Origin: Selaginella moellendorffii
Lineage: Eukaryota > Streptophyta > Lycopodiopsida > Selaginellales > Selaginellaceae
Reading direction: 5' to 3'
NCBI RefSeq assembly: GCF_000143415.4
Contig: NW_003314303.1
Location: 57,772 to 121,771 of the forward strand
Length of the DNA: 64,000 nt
Shown here: positions 1 to 10,975 of the stretch, one piece after another
Layout: the number at the start of each line of letters is the position of its first letter
Position numbering within the stretch: position 1 is the first letter of the stretch
The notes under the pieces: generated by a model
The model's database searches: none
Told to the model about the DNA's origin: nothing
Seen by the model: only the letters and a program-made list of their open reading frames with translations
Program-made: the position numbers and the translations under genes

Positions 1-803
1 GTGTTAGTCTCATTTCGGTCCTAAATGCTATTTATAGAAAGTGTTTAAATTTGCTCATTTGGCATATCTACAGAATGTAGAGGTTGGCCTGAACACAATG
101 GTGTTCGTCCCGTGTCCAAATTTGCATTTTAGTGCCATTCCATATTTAGTAAGTTTCAAGTTTGTCCTAGAGACTAACTCCTGATACTAAAGGAGGCTTG
201 GGGTGAAAGCACAAAACGTGTGTTCCTCAAGATGGGGGGGGGGGGGGATGTGGGGGGTTCCAAATGTATAGTAGGGATAGTGGGTGGGTTGGGTATGGCT
301 AACTAACCTGAGGCATAGTTTAGCTCCCACTTGCGTGTCTATTCTTGTTTTGCGTCTGGCTTGGGTTTAAGCCCAAGTTTCATTCCATGCTAGTTGGTGG
401 AGTACCCATGTCCTCACGTTAGGCCACCGGTATGCTGAAATAGCGCCAGACTTCATTTGGCTCTGTTTTGCGTGCTAGTCCTGACATTAGGATGCTGGTT
501 ACTCTAGAACTGTTCCAAGTTGCTCCATGCCTCTGTCCCTTCGCTCTTTGGGCTATATGCTTGAGAGTTGCTCTATGGTTCGGTTCTATCACTCCCTGGC
601 TCCATGCTTGGGAGTTTGGCACCGTTCCTTCGTTTAGTGGCCTAAGGCCTTGAAACTCGGGTTCCACACCACTGTTCTTTGGACATGTGGCATGTGACAT
701 GTGGCATCTATCACGTGGCACAAAGAGGGTTTAGGTTCCACTTCGTGGTGTTATCCTATGGTAAATCACTATAGGATAAAGGGTCAAAACCACGTGCGCT
801 ACA
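1..803 (+). repeat. 5' LTR of the outer element (left end cut by window)
   Basis: Homologous over its length to the LTRs at 3078, 5481 and 9141. It contains a poly-G run near 233-247 and an array of CATGTGGCA/CACGTGGCA-like words at 680-720, including a G-box core CACGTG at 712-717. It ends in ..GCGCTACA at 803, directly before a primer binding site. The 3' half matches the LTR at 9141-10033 far better than the two nested LTRs. Confidence 0.75.
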
Positions 804-805
804 TT

Positions 806-816
806 TGGTATTAGAG
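806..816 (+). other. Primer binding site (tRNA-Met type)
   Basis: TGGTATTAGAG lies two bases after the LTR end. It differs by one base from TGGTATCAGAG, the usual plant LTR-retrotransposon primer site complementary to initiator tRNA-Met. Confidence 0.7.
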
Positions 817-1013
817 GATGAGTCTCGGTGAGTACTATCCAATGAGATTGGGCAACTAGTCTCATTGTATACGCAGAGATGAAAATGATGATCCGAGTGA
901 GTACACATTTGGTTGCAAAGGCTTTTCAATGATTCCTTAGGTATGTATTTTGGTTAGCTTTTATACTGTAATAATATGAGTTTGCTATAAGATGGATTTG
1001 AGATGCTCCGTTT

Positions 1014-1091
1014 GCACGAGTTTGTGCTTGGGCTCGTGAGTGAGGCACATTAGCACGAGTTTGCCTTTGGGCTCATGAGTGAGGCACATTA
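1014..1091 (+). repeat. Tandem duplication, two 39-bp units
   Basis: Two adjacent 39-bp units (1014-1052 and 1053-1091) both begin GCACGAGTTTG and end GAGGCACATTA, with a few substitutions. They lie in the noncoding leader of the outer element. Confidence 0.8.
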
Positions 1092-3077
1092 GCAACTCAA
1101 GGTTGCACTTTGAGCTGGCAGGATTAATGTTAGCCTATTAGTGGTTCCATGAGTTATTCCATGTACTAAGGGTAAAAAGTAAACCTTCTCTGGGTTTGTT
1201 ATGAGTGGTAAAAATGCTAATCCGTAGCTATTTAGCATGGCACTAGTGGATCCTTCCTAGGCATGATTTCAAGTGGATCAACCAAGATTGTACAGATTAG
1301 TCAATTGGTTTAAGTAGTCATTGCCGTGCTCTCTTATAAACTTTTCTTGGATTGGACTGAAGGCAGTGCAAAAGCAAACTTGAGGTTTGGTCAAAGATGA
1401 GGCCGAAAAGAGAGTTGTTAGGGATGAAGGATCAAACATGTAAATCATTTTCTCTTCTTGGAGAAATAATTTGCAATGAGGAGTTAATTCATTGTTCGTG
1501 TTCACATTATGCAATCAAGAGTCCCTATCTTGGTGCATATTGGTTATGATGGTCTTACAAGTGGTGAGTCATGGGATGGATAACAGTGAAGCACTAAACC
1601 CTTTTGTCTAGGTTTGCTATTGAAGACTTGGGTTGCAATGCTTAATTCTTTTCAGGAGAACCTTGCTATTGCTCCTTGAGTAATTTGGTGTTGAATTAGT
1701 GTTGAGTTTGGTTAGAGAGAGAGTAGCATGAGTTTGTCCGTGTTATAAACAAAAGTTAGTGGTATTGAGTGTTATAAATCTCTATCGGTGGGGTGTGGCA
1801 TTTATGTTGCATTTTGTCGAATCAATTTGACATTTGATACTCACATAAACCTTTGAAGTAATGATATTGGCATTGCTCATAGTGTATCTTGATTGATGAT
1901 CAAGTCATTGTGATTTTATATCATATCCATATGATAGTGAGTAATATGTTTACGAAGTTGCTTGGTTATTGATGATCAACCCCAAAGTGGTTGATAGTGA
2001 AGCTAATTTACTTACATAAAGTAGCATTGTATTAGCTTTGACTAGATTCTCGATAGTGGTCCATTATGCTAAGCTTAATATGGTTCCTTATTTCCTAGGA
2101 GTTTGTCCATTAAGGTGTTGAAAAAGGGTTGTAGCATTCATTTGTTATAGCTTATTAGTTAATTCGTTAACACTTGGAGTAGATTGTTGGATGGAGAAGA
2201 TGTGTAGTTAAGGCATTGACATCATTAGCACTTGTGTTGGTGAAAGTGGCATTGTTATTTCGAGTGATGAGGAATTCTCCTTAGACCTTGATTTTCCATG
2301 TCATTTTTCTTGTTAGTGTTTAAGCTTCACATTGGATCTTGAAGGTGATTGAAAAGGAGTGTTAGTGCAATGTGGATATTCAAAGATGTGGTCTTCGTGA
2401 TCAAGCCTTAGATGTTCATTTTGCATTTTACGGATGTCGGTGTTGGATATCGGAAAAATGGGCAAAGATGTTCGATGTTTAAGCATATTGATGGATTATG
2501 AGAATTTGTGTTGAGGTGAACCTATGTGAAGTAGTAGGTAGGAGGAAGTTGGTTGAGTCTTGAAAATTTGCATTCTTGAATTGAGAGTCATTTTTTCTCT
2601 AGGATGGAAAATTTTTCACAAATTTTCTTAGGCTTTTCCAGTGGCTGAACTGTTGATCATTTTGCCCGAAAACTATTCCGTTTTCGTAAACCAGTACAAA
2701 CTATTGAAAGGGTTAGAGTTGACTTTGGTTGGCTTAGACCTTAGTAAATAGTTTGTATGATACAGCCCGAAAGGGATGCTGACTTTTGGGGCTAAGGCAA
2801 TTGAGTTGGATAGAGTCTAGAGTTGGTATAGAAAAGTGGCCGTTGCACTTTTCTAAGAAAGGTGACTCTTGTGCTTTTCTTTTGTAGCATTATGCTCAGT
2901 GGTAGGTTGCACCTTACATTTTGTTAAGACTCTATGAGAGTAGTGAGCTCTTACTGATCTTGACTTGGTCTTGGTGGCCTTGCGCCTTGGCTAAGGATGA
3001 TGATGTTTAACTTAGTTGTTTGAGGTTGATATGTTGGTACCCGTACTATAGTTTTATCTATGAGGAGGTTGTGTACT
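1092..3077 (+). other. Internal region of outer element, no gene seen
   Basis: T- and G-rich sequence with stops in all frames. I recognise no gag, protease, RT or integrase motif. It ends at the insertion site of the nested element, with GTACT at 3073-3077. Confidence 0.6.
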
Positions 3078-3991
3078 TGTCATGAATGTGACTTCGGGTA
3101 TCGAAAGATACTTGTCGGCCAGTCTTTACGGGCACTTGTCCCTTACTGCCATGATGGCAGGAGGTCGGTACTATTGGTTCCCATCATTAGCCCCTCTTGT
3201 CCAAGTGTTAATAAACTGGGCTTAGCATCTGTACTTAGCCAAATGGACATAAGGTAGGAACTCCTATGTGTTTCTAGCTGAGCATTTTTGGCCTAGCTTT
3301 TAATTCTCTTTTGCTCTGTCTTGCATTGGCTTAGCAAGAACCCTCGTGTATTGAGACTAGTCCTTCAATATTGCTGGATGATAGCTTACCGTGTCTGCCA
3401 AACACCCTCACTATCACGCCCTTTGCGTTGGTTTCATTTCGGTCCCAAATGCTATTTATGGAAAGTGTCAAGATTCGCTCATTTGGCATGTCTACAAAAT
3501 GTAGAGGTCGGCCTGAACACAATGGTGTTTTTCCCGTGTCCAAATTCGCAATTTCGGGACATTCCATATTTAGTAAGTTTCGAGCTTGTCCCAAAGACTA
3601 ACTCCTGGTACTAAGGGAAGCTTGGGATGAAAGCCCAAAGCTTATGTTCCTCAGGGGGGGGGATATAGGGGGTTCCAAATGTATAGTAGGGATAGTGGTT
3701 GGAATGCATGTCCAACCATCTGAGACATTAGTTTGGCTCCTGCTAGGCTGTGTCACTCCTTGTTCTGCGTCCAGCTTGGGTCTAAGCCCAAGCTCCACAC
3801 TGCTCTAGTCGGTGGGGTACCCTCCTCCTCGTGTTATGCCACCAATATGCCAAAATTGTGCCAGAATCCGTCTGACACCATTTTGCGTGCATGTGCTAGA
3901 TATGAGGAGCTGGTGCCTGTGGGATTGTACCGGACCCTCATCCCATAGCACAACAGGCTTGGAGTTCAGCTCCAAATTCATGTGCACTACA
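3078..3991 (+). repeat. 5' LTR of the nested element
   Basis: 914 bp, TGTCATG.. to ..GCACTACA, closely similar to 5481-6391 along the whole length, including the terminal 280 bp that differ from the outer LTR subtype. It contains a G-run at about 3653-3661. Confidence 0.8.
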
Positions 3992-3992
3992 T

Positions 3993-4780
3993 TTGGTCAC
4001 TTGCTTGCCGAAGTCCAAGGGTTATGATACTTTGATGGTGGTTATGCATCGGTTGTCAAAGATTGCACACTTCATTCCAACTGTAGGAATAGTGAATGCG
4101 AAACAAGCAACAAAGCTCTTTTTCCATAAAGCAGTTTGGGTTCGTGGTCTTCCCAAAGAGATGATCTTGGATAGATATTCGAGATTTACAGGGAAATTTT
4201 GGGGCACACTGTTCCAACTGTTTGGTACCAAATTGAAGTTTAGTACAGCTTATCATCCTCAAACTGATGGGTAGACTGAATGTGTGAATGCTCAAGTTGA
4301 GGATTATCTGCAGTACTATGTCGCGGTAGACCAACGCGACTGGGTTGAGCATTTGGATACAGCAGAAATTTGTTATAACAACACATTTTATAGTGCTATT
4401 GGCTATTCTCCATAGGAGATGCTGCAAGGGAATGCTCGTGGGGTCCCTCAACAAATTGTTGTACCAAAACCAATGTCCGAAATGTTAGTCTCGGCCACTG
4501 AGACTTATACGAAGCAGCTAGGCCAAGGTTAGTCTAGAGCTACTAAGGTGATGTGCAAAGTTCAAGATAGGTATCAATGTGATAAGGATTAGCATCGTTA
4601 GGATGTATCCTATCAAGTAGGAGATCAAGTATGGTTATCTTCCCGGAACTTGAGTGTTAAGGGATCTTTATTTCAGAAATTGCTACCAAGATATGTTGGA
4701 CCTTAGTGGGTGTTGAGACGAGTTGGTGATGTATCTTGTACGTGCCAAACATCAAGAGTATCTCATTAATGGAAAGGTTA
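3993..4780 (+). pseudogene. Ty3/gypsy integrase and C-terminal pol relic
   Basis: The reading frame from 3993 gives the retroviral-type integrase core: MVVMHRLSKIAHFIP, then LDRYSRFTGKFW (second catalytic Asp retained), then STAYHPQTDG followed by a stop where Gln is usual, then TECVN (third catalytic residue Glu retained). Downstream fragments such as CYNNTFYSAIGYSP and VGDQVWLSSRNL, then LRRVGDVS, match the conserved post-integrase region. Several in-frame stops make it a pseudogene. The zinc-binding N-terminus and first catalytic Asp are missing because of the large internal deletion. Confidence 0.85.
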
Positions 4781-5480
4781 TCCAACTTGTGAATCAACTT
4801 AGGAGCCTCTTAGTAATCTTACACATGCTTGTGAGCTTGTCACAGAGTATGAGAATCGTAATACAGATTAGCTTTTGTAAATCTTGTAATAAATCTTGCA
4901 AATTAATAAAGTAATATCTTTCTATAAATCAAATTGTCATTTCTCTCGTTTGTTAATACTTGAGTCAGTTTTGGCAGGTTGACTTCGACACTTTGGTGCA
5001 TGGGTTCAATCTAGAACCATGGGGATAACTATTATAGACTAATCATAAGTCCTCGCCTCTCTCTTGATGCCTAATTTTTGAAACGGGGTGTGGTCGTGTA
5101 AACAACTTAATCTGCCAATTTATGATAGTTGTCTAAATCATCTTGACGGGGTTGATTTCTTGCTCAGGGGAAGTTGGGCCTCTGGCCTTCTCCCTATATC
5201 CCTGCGGGCAGGGATGTATCATTCTTTTGTAAGCCGAGTGGTACTCGGAGCAAATAAGGGTGGCTAACTCCGTTAGTCATTTCTTTGTCGGTGACGGCCG
5301 GAGGGTGTCTGAGTCTTAACATCTTTAGACGTAGAGGAAAGGTTGTTCTATAACTCATTTAAGTTGATGTGTTTCCCACATAGTGTGCTTTTTGTTAACT
5401 TTCAGAGTTGTTTCCTTGATGGTTTGCTAGACTCGGGTATGCATCGACGAGGACGTCGATCTTCCCCAAGGAGGGGAGAG
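4781..5480 (+). other. 3' untranslated part of nested element, ending in polypurine tract
   Basis: Noncoding. About 4980-5480 is homologous to about 8630-9140 of the outer element, which shows that both elements had the same 3' UTR. AAGGAGGGGAGAG at 5468-5480 abuts the 3' LTR and fits a polypurine tract. Confidence 0.65.
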
Positions 5481-6391
5481 TGTTGCAAATGTGACTTTGG
5501 GTATTAAAAGATATTTGTCGGCCAGTCCTTACAGGCACTTTTCCCTTACTACCATGACGGCAAGAGGTCAGTACTGCTGGTTCCCATCATTAGCCCCTCT
5601 TGTCCAAGTGTTAGTAAACTGGGCTTAACATCTGTACTTAGCCAAATGGACATAAGGTAGGAACTCCTATGTGTTTCTAGCTAAGCATTCTCGGCCTGGA
5701 TTTTAGTTCTCTTTTGCTCTATCTTGCACTAGTTTAGCAAGAACCCTCGCATATTGAGACTAGTCCCTCAATATCGTTGGATGATAGCTTACCATGTCTG
5801 CCAAACACCCTCGCTATCACACCCTTTGTGTTAGTCCCAAATGCTATTTATGGAAAGTGTCAAGATTCACTCATTTGGCATGTTTACGGAATGTAGAGGT
5901 TGGCCTGAACACAATGGTGTTCATCCCGTGTCCAAATTTGCAATTTAGGGACATTCCTTATTTAGTAAGTTTCGAGCTTGTCCCAGAGACTAACTCTGGG
6001 TACTAAGGGAGGCTTAGTGTGAAAGCCCAAAGCATATGTTCCTCAAGGGGGGGGGCTATAGGGGGTTCCAAATGTATAATAGGGATAGTGGTTGGAATGT
6101 ATGTCCAACTATCTGAGACATTAGTTTGGCTCCTGCTAGGCTGTGTCACTCCTTGTTCTGCGTCCAGCTTGGGTCTAAGCCCAAGCTCCACACTACTCTA
6201 GTTGGTGGGGTACCCTCCTCCTCGTGTTATGCCACCAATATGCCATAATTGTGCCAGAATCTGTCTGACACCATTTTGCGTATAGGTGCTGGATATGGGG
6301 AGCTGGTGCTTGTGGGATTGTACCAGACCCTGGACCTTCGTCCTGTAGTGCAACGGGCTTGGAGTTTAGCTCCAAATTCAGGTGCGCTACA
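5481..6391 (+). repeat. 3' LTR of the nested element
   Basis: 911 bp, TGTTGCAA.. to ..GCGCTACA, preceded by a polypurine tract and followed by GTACC, the partner of GTACT before 3078. It carries a G-run at about 6048-6056. Confidence 0.8.
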
Positions 6392-9140
6392 GTACCGATA
6401 TGAGTCCATCTCATGGTCTTCACTTTAGTTTCGACTGAGTGTTGATCGCATAGCTAGCCTCTTCAAGGCATGCTTAGAGCTAGTGGCTAAATGTTTTAGT
6501 GAGCTTATTGTGGTTGAGTTGGATTCAAGTGGTTATTTAGTTTGTGCTTGTTTATGAACTTTTATCTTGTACCTAGGGTATTACATTCATGTTGGACAAG
6601 TATGTGACTCAATGACATGAGTTCAGTGTTCAGGTTTTGTGAAGGCAAGTTGAAGGTGATTGTTAGTTGCTTTGCAACTAGTGATTACTTGTAGACTTTG
6701 CTAAGGACTGTTGACACTTGCTTCACTCGTTGTTGATTTAGTAGTGATAGGCTTGCTTTGCCAGATGGTGTTGCGGAAGATCATGTTGTTAGACTTACAT
6801 GGGTTTTTCATGTTGGCATGTTGACTCTACCTTTGTCAATATCATTTGGTTGCATTTAGTTCGTAGTGTTGGATTTCATTGAGTCTTGGATGTAGTGATT
6901 CACTCTTTAATGAAGTGTTATCTATAGTTGAGTATTGTTAAAGGTTTAGTCTCGAATACTGACTAAAGTATCTTCGACTTTGGTTAGCTTAGTTGCTAAA
7001 GAGTTCGAGTGGTGATTCACTCTTGTTTTCTTTTAGCTTTGTCATAGTGTTGATGGCATTGAAATGATGCTTTATCATTGATATTGTTGATATTGAGATT
7101 CAAATGCAATGAGATGTCTCTCCGTAGGATTGATATTGAGTTTCATTAGTCTTGATGAAGAAAGTGTTGATGATTTAGCTATAACTTTGTGTTATTGGCA
7201 TTTGTGCATTTGCTAGTTAGCAACTGTATTAATGTTCAAATGAACTGAATAGCAAGTTGAGGTAGTTGTGTTCTAGACGAAATTTTTTATTAGGGGTTGA
7301 GATTTGAGCTTTTCCTTGAAAAATGATTTAGTCATGGACCATGTTAACTCTACAAGTGGAAAAATTAGTGATCGATGTTAGAATGTTTGAATCCTTATTG
7401 GATTTGAATTGAAATATATTGATCATTGATGATTCTTCTTGTGTTTGTTATGAAGTGACTTACGTCTTGCTATAAATGGATTCATGGAGGATCCTTTAGT
7501 GATCACTTGTTGAGCATAACTTTGTTATGCTTAGCTTTTAGATTGATGCAAACATGCTCTTCATTAACTTTGGCATTATGAAGTTTAACTTATGGATGTG
7601 TTGAGGAGGATATTATGGGTTGTACCATGATTTCTTCTTTAACATTGAAGTTAGTTCATACAAGACTTGTGATTATTATAGACAAAGACTTAGCTATAGA
7701 CTTCTTTAATCTTTTGGTTTTTTGAGTTTTATATTCATTGTTTTGTTTGTTAGAATTTGTTGGGGAAGGCATTTTTTGCTTATTAGCTTTGATATTGAAG
7801 TTGGCTTTCGCATCTAACAATCATTGGTGATGATTGACTATCATTTAGGATAATTGATTATCCTTGTCAAAAGATTTTTTCTTGAATATTATTGATATAA
7901 AATGATTTGCCATTCTATGGGATGGTAGATTCTTTCTTTAATGATGATTATATATCTCTTTATTGATGGGATGATTGATGATCTTTCATGATGGTTAATT
8001 GTTCTCTTTGATGGCTTATAACTTTTTGCAATACCACATATTCTTTGTGGTTTGCTTTGGATTGGTCTCTTGGGTTTGAGATATTGGTAAAATATTGCTG
8101 ATGCTTGCTTAAGCAACTTTGGTTCCTTGGTATTGTTGACCAGGATCTATTCAGATTGGCTAGTGTGATAATTGGCATGAATGAGTGTTTGTTAATCTTA
8201 CCATATTCATTCTGTTCTGTTGATTATTGCTCGAGTTAATTCTGATAGATTAGGATGTTATTTCCTTCGGGTGATATATTTGCGAGTATTTTCCTTGTCA
8301 GTCAATGATACTTTGTGTTCTTTGAGCTATCTTTTGTAAGTTTTTTGGCATGCTATTTACAATATTTGGTAGTTAAGTTTTCTCATTGAGTTTCCTTGAT
8401 AATACACTAGCTATTGAATTTTGTTAGATGGTGAAACCTATGTTTTCCAACGGTAGTGATCTTGGTGGTTCCTATACTCTAATATTGGTTTATGGGATGA
8501 TAACTTACTTGGAATACTTTCGTGTTCTAATCTAAGCTTTATTTATTGATAATTAAATTTCTAAGATATCATTGTCTATAACTTTGATATAGTCCATATA
8601 TTGATCTTTGAGTTTGGGCTAGTATAGACAAACTGGCTTCAGCACTTCGTGTGCATGGTGAAATCTCTAGTCACGGGGTAGCTACTGTTGACTAGTCACA
8701 TCACCCACCTCTCTATGGTAAGGTTTAGATAGACTACTGTAAACAGGCAGTTAAAGTTGTTTACACGGTCAAGCCCTTTTAACAGAATAAGGAACACCGA
8801 ACAGATTTGGTTTCATTACTCAGGAGGGTTGGGGCCTCTGGCTTCTCTCTCTATGCCACCTATGGGCAGGGGCATATCACACTTTTGTAAGTTGGGTGAC
8901 ACCCAGAGCAGCAAGGGTGGCTAACTCCATTAGTCATTTCCTTGTCGGTGATGGCCGGATGGTGTCTAAGCTAGTAGCGCATCCGCGTTAGGCAAAGAGG
9001 TTACTTCCTAACTCATTTAAGTTGGTGCATTTCTCACATAGTGTGAATACTGTGAACTTTTTCTAGAGTTGTTTCCTTAGCAGTATTCTAGACTCGAGTA
9101 TAAATCGATAAGGATGTCGATCTTCCCTAGGGAGGGAGAG
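6392..9140 (+). other. Right internal part of outer element, no gene seen
   Basis: Continuation of the outer element after the nested insertion. It is AT-rich with stops in all frames. The final 500 bp match the 3' UTR of the nested element, and GGAGGGAGAG at 9131-9140 is the polypurine tract before the 3' LTR. Confidence 0.6.
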
Positions 9141-10033
9141 TATCACGAATGTGACTTTAGGTATCAAAAGTTACCTGTTGGCCAGTCCTTACGAACACTC
9201 TTTCCTTACTGCCACGATGGCAGGAGGTTAGTATTGCTAGACCCTTTATCAGCCCCTCTTGTTCAAGTGTTAGTAAACTAGGCTTAGCACCTGTACTTAG
9301 CTAGATGGACATAAGGTAGGAACTCCTATATGTTTCTAGCTGAGCATACTCGGCTTGGCTCTTAGTTCTCTTTTGCTATGTCTTACACTAGCTTGACAAG
9401 AACCTTCGCATATTAAGATTAGTCCCTTAATATCGCTAGATGATAGCTTACCGTGTCTGCCAAACACCCTCGTTATCATGCCCTTTGTGTTGGTCTCATT
9501 TTGGTCCCAAATGCAATTTATGTAAAGTGTTTAAATTTGCTCATTTGGCATATCTACGAAATGTAGAGGTTGGCTTGAACACAATGGTGTTTGTCCCGTG
9601 TTCAAATTTGCATTCTAGCGCCACTGGTGGAGTACCCATGTCCTTGCGTTAAGCCACCAGTATGCTGAAATAGCGCCAAACTCCGTTTGGCTCCGTTTTG
9701 CGTGCTAGTCTTGGCATTGGGATGTTGGTTACTCTAGGACTATTCCAAGTTGCTACATGCCCCTGTCCTTTCGCTCCTTGGGCTATATGCTCAGGAGTTG
9801 CTCCGTGGTTCAATTCTGTCACTCCTTGGCTCCATGCTTGGGAGTTTGGCACCGTTCCTTTGTTTAGTAGCCCAAGGCCCTGAAACTTAGGTTCCACACC
9901 ACTGTCCTTTGGACATGTGGCATGTGACACGTGGCATTTGTCATGTGGCACAAAGAGGGTTTAGGTTTTGCTTCGTGGTGTTATCCTATAGTAAATCACC
10001 ATAGGATAAAAGGTCAAAACCATGTGCGCTATA
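9141..10033 (+). repeat. 3' LTR of the outer element, with an internal deletion
   Basis: Begins TATCACGAATG (the usual TG start is mutated) and ends GCGCTATA. It matches the LTR at 1-803 but skips the stretch equivalent to about 125-398, so the poly-G run and central block are missing; the junction is near 9622. It has a G-box core CACGTG at 9928-9933. Confidence 0.75.
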
Positions 10034-10864
10034 GGAAGCTTATTGCCAAAAAATTTGGAAGCATAGATAGCTACATATCTTTAATAGAAAAACTAGTGTG
10101 GTGTTTTACAACAATTATAAGCTCTCCTCAGTTTCCTATCAAGTTTCTCCAATGGTTGAGCAAATGGTGCCTACCTTGACATTTTCTAAGCTCCCAATTC
10201 TTTTCCCAGAATTCATTTCAGACGATGAACCCTCAAATGTTGAGTGCAACATGGTCAACTTGCTAGACTTTGAGTGGAGCACCATTTGATATTCAACTCT
10301 CTATGACTTAGAGAAGATTGCATCATCATTGGCATCCCAATATGCAGAAGAAAATGTTGTTGAAGATAACGCATTCACCACAAAAGTAGCAATTGAGTAG
10401 AAGAAGAGCACATAGTCACTCCAAGCACTAACAGATGATCCACAAAGCAAAGCATTCTCATTAGCATCTCTTGGGAGTATGACCACCACAACACCTCAAT
10501 GGAGATTCCAATTGAGACAAAGCTAGATTCACAATCTCTAGATGTCATTCATACTCAACCCTACACAATTGTGCTTTTAGAGGATATGGCTTGCAGCCTT
10601 TTAACATCTTTTGGATCTTGTATCCATCAACCTATTTATGATGTGCTCATCTTTTATTTAGAAGAAAACCTCCAAAGCACATGTATTTCATCATGTGATC
10701 TTGTGTGTGATGTGCACCATAGAAGAAACACCTATGATAGCAATTCTTCCTCATACTTTAGTGTACAATTCTCTTGCACCTCTTGGAAAAACATTGTCCA
10801 CCAGTACATAGCAACTAGATGGCATTCCTGGACAATAAAAGATTGCTATTTCTTTACATGGGAA

Positions 10865-10975
10865 AGGTGGAAGTCACATTTTTCCAATCAGTTAAGGGTC
10901 TTGGGGTATTTGGGATTAAGTGTTCTTGGGTTTAAATAATATTAGGTTAAATGACTTTTTAGGAAATATAAATTC
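10865..10975 (+). repeat. Dispersed LTR-like repeat, copy 1
   Basis: Shares the string of words CAGTTAAG..CTTGGG..TTGGG..TTAA and TTGGGTTTAAATAATA with copies at 14150, 44400 and 44960, and ends GAGTTTACA. Confidence 0.6.

Larger units (their letters stand above)
3078..6391 (+). mobile_element. Nested Ty3/gypsy deletion derivative with near-perfect target duplication
   Basis: LTRs of 914 bp (3078-3991) and 911 bp (5481-6391) begin TGT and end CTACA. The five bases before the first LTR are GTACT and the five after the second are GTACC, a 4/5 match expected for an aged 5-bp target duplication. Only about 1.5 kb of internal sequence remains. It starts with the first bases of a primer site (TTTGGT) and then jumps straight into integrase, so gag, protease, RT and RNase H are deleted. 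A polypurine tract sits at 5468-5480. It is inserted in the outer element in the same orientation. Confidence 0.75.
1..10033 (+). mobile_element. Outer Ty3/gypsy-type LTR element, decayed, carrying a nested relative
   Basis: Two LTRs of the same subtype bound this interval (1-803, cut by the window edge, and 9141-10033). They share a 3' half that the LTRs at 3078-3991 and 5481-6391 lack. A tRNA-Met-type primer site follows the first LTR and a purine tract precedes the last, so the element reads left to right. Its internal parts (804-3077 and 6392-9140) have no ORF above about 75 codons and I recognise no gag or pol there. It is interrupted by the nested element at 3078-6391. The left target duplication lies outside the window. 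Assignment to Ty3/gypsy rests on the LTR relationship with the nested copy, which has an integrase. Confidence 0.65.

Noticed and set aside
10499-10939. 146-codon plus-strand ORF in the repeat-rich region
   Set aside because: No motif recognised and it overlaps a dispersed LTR-like repeat at its 3' end; not listed as a gene.
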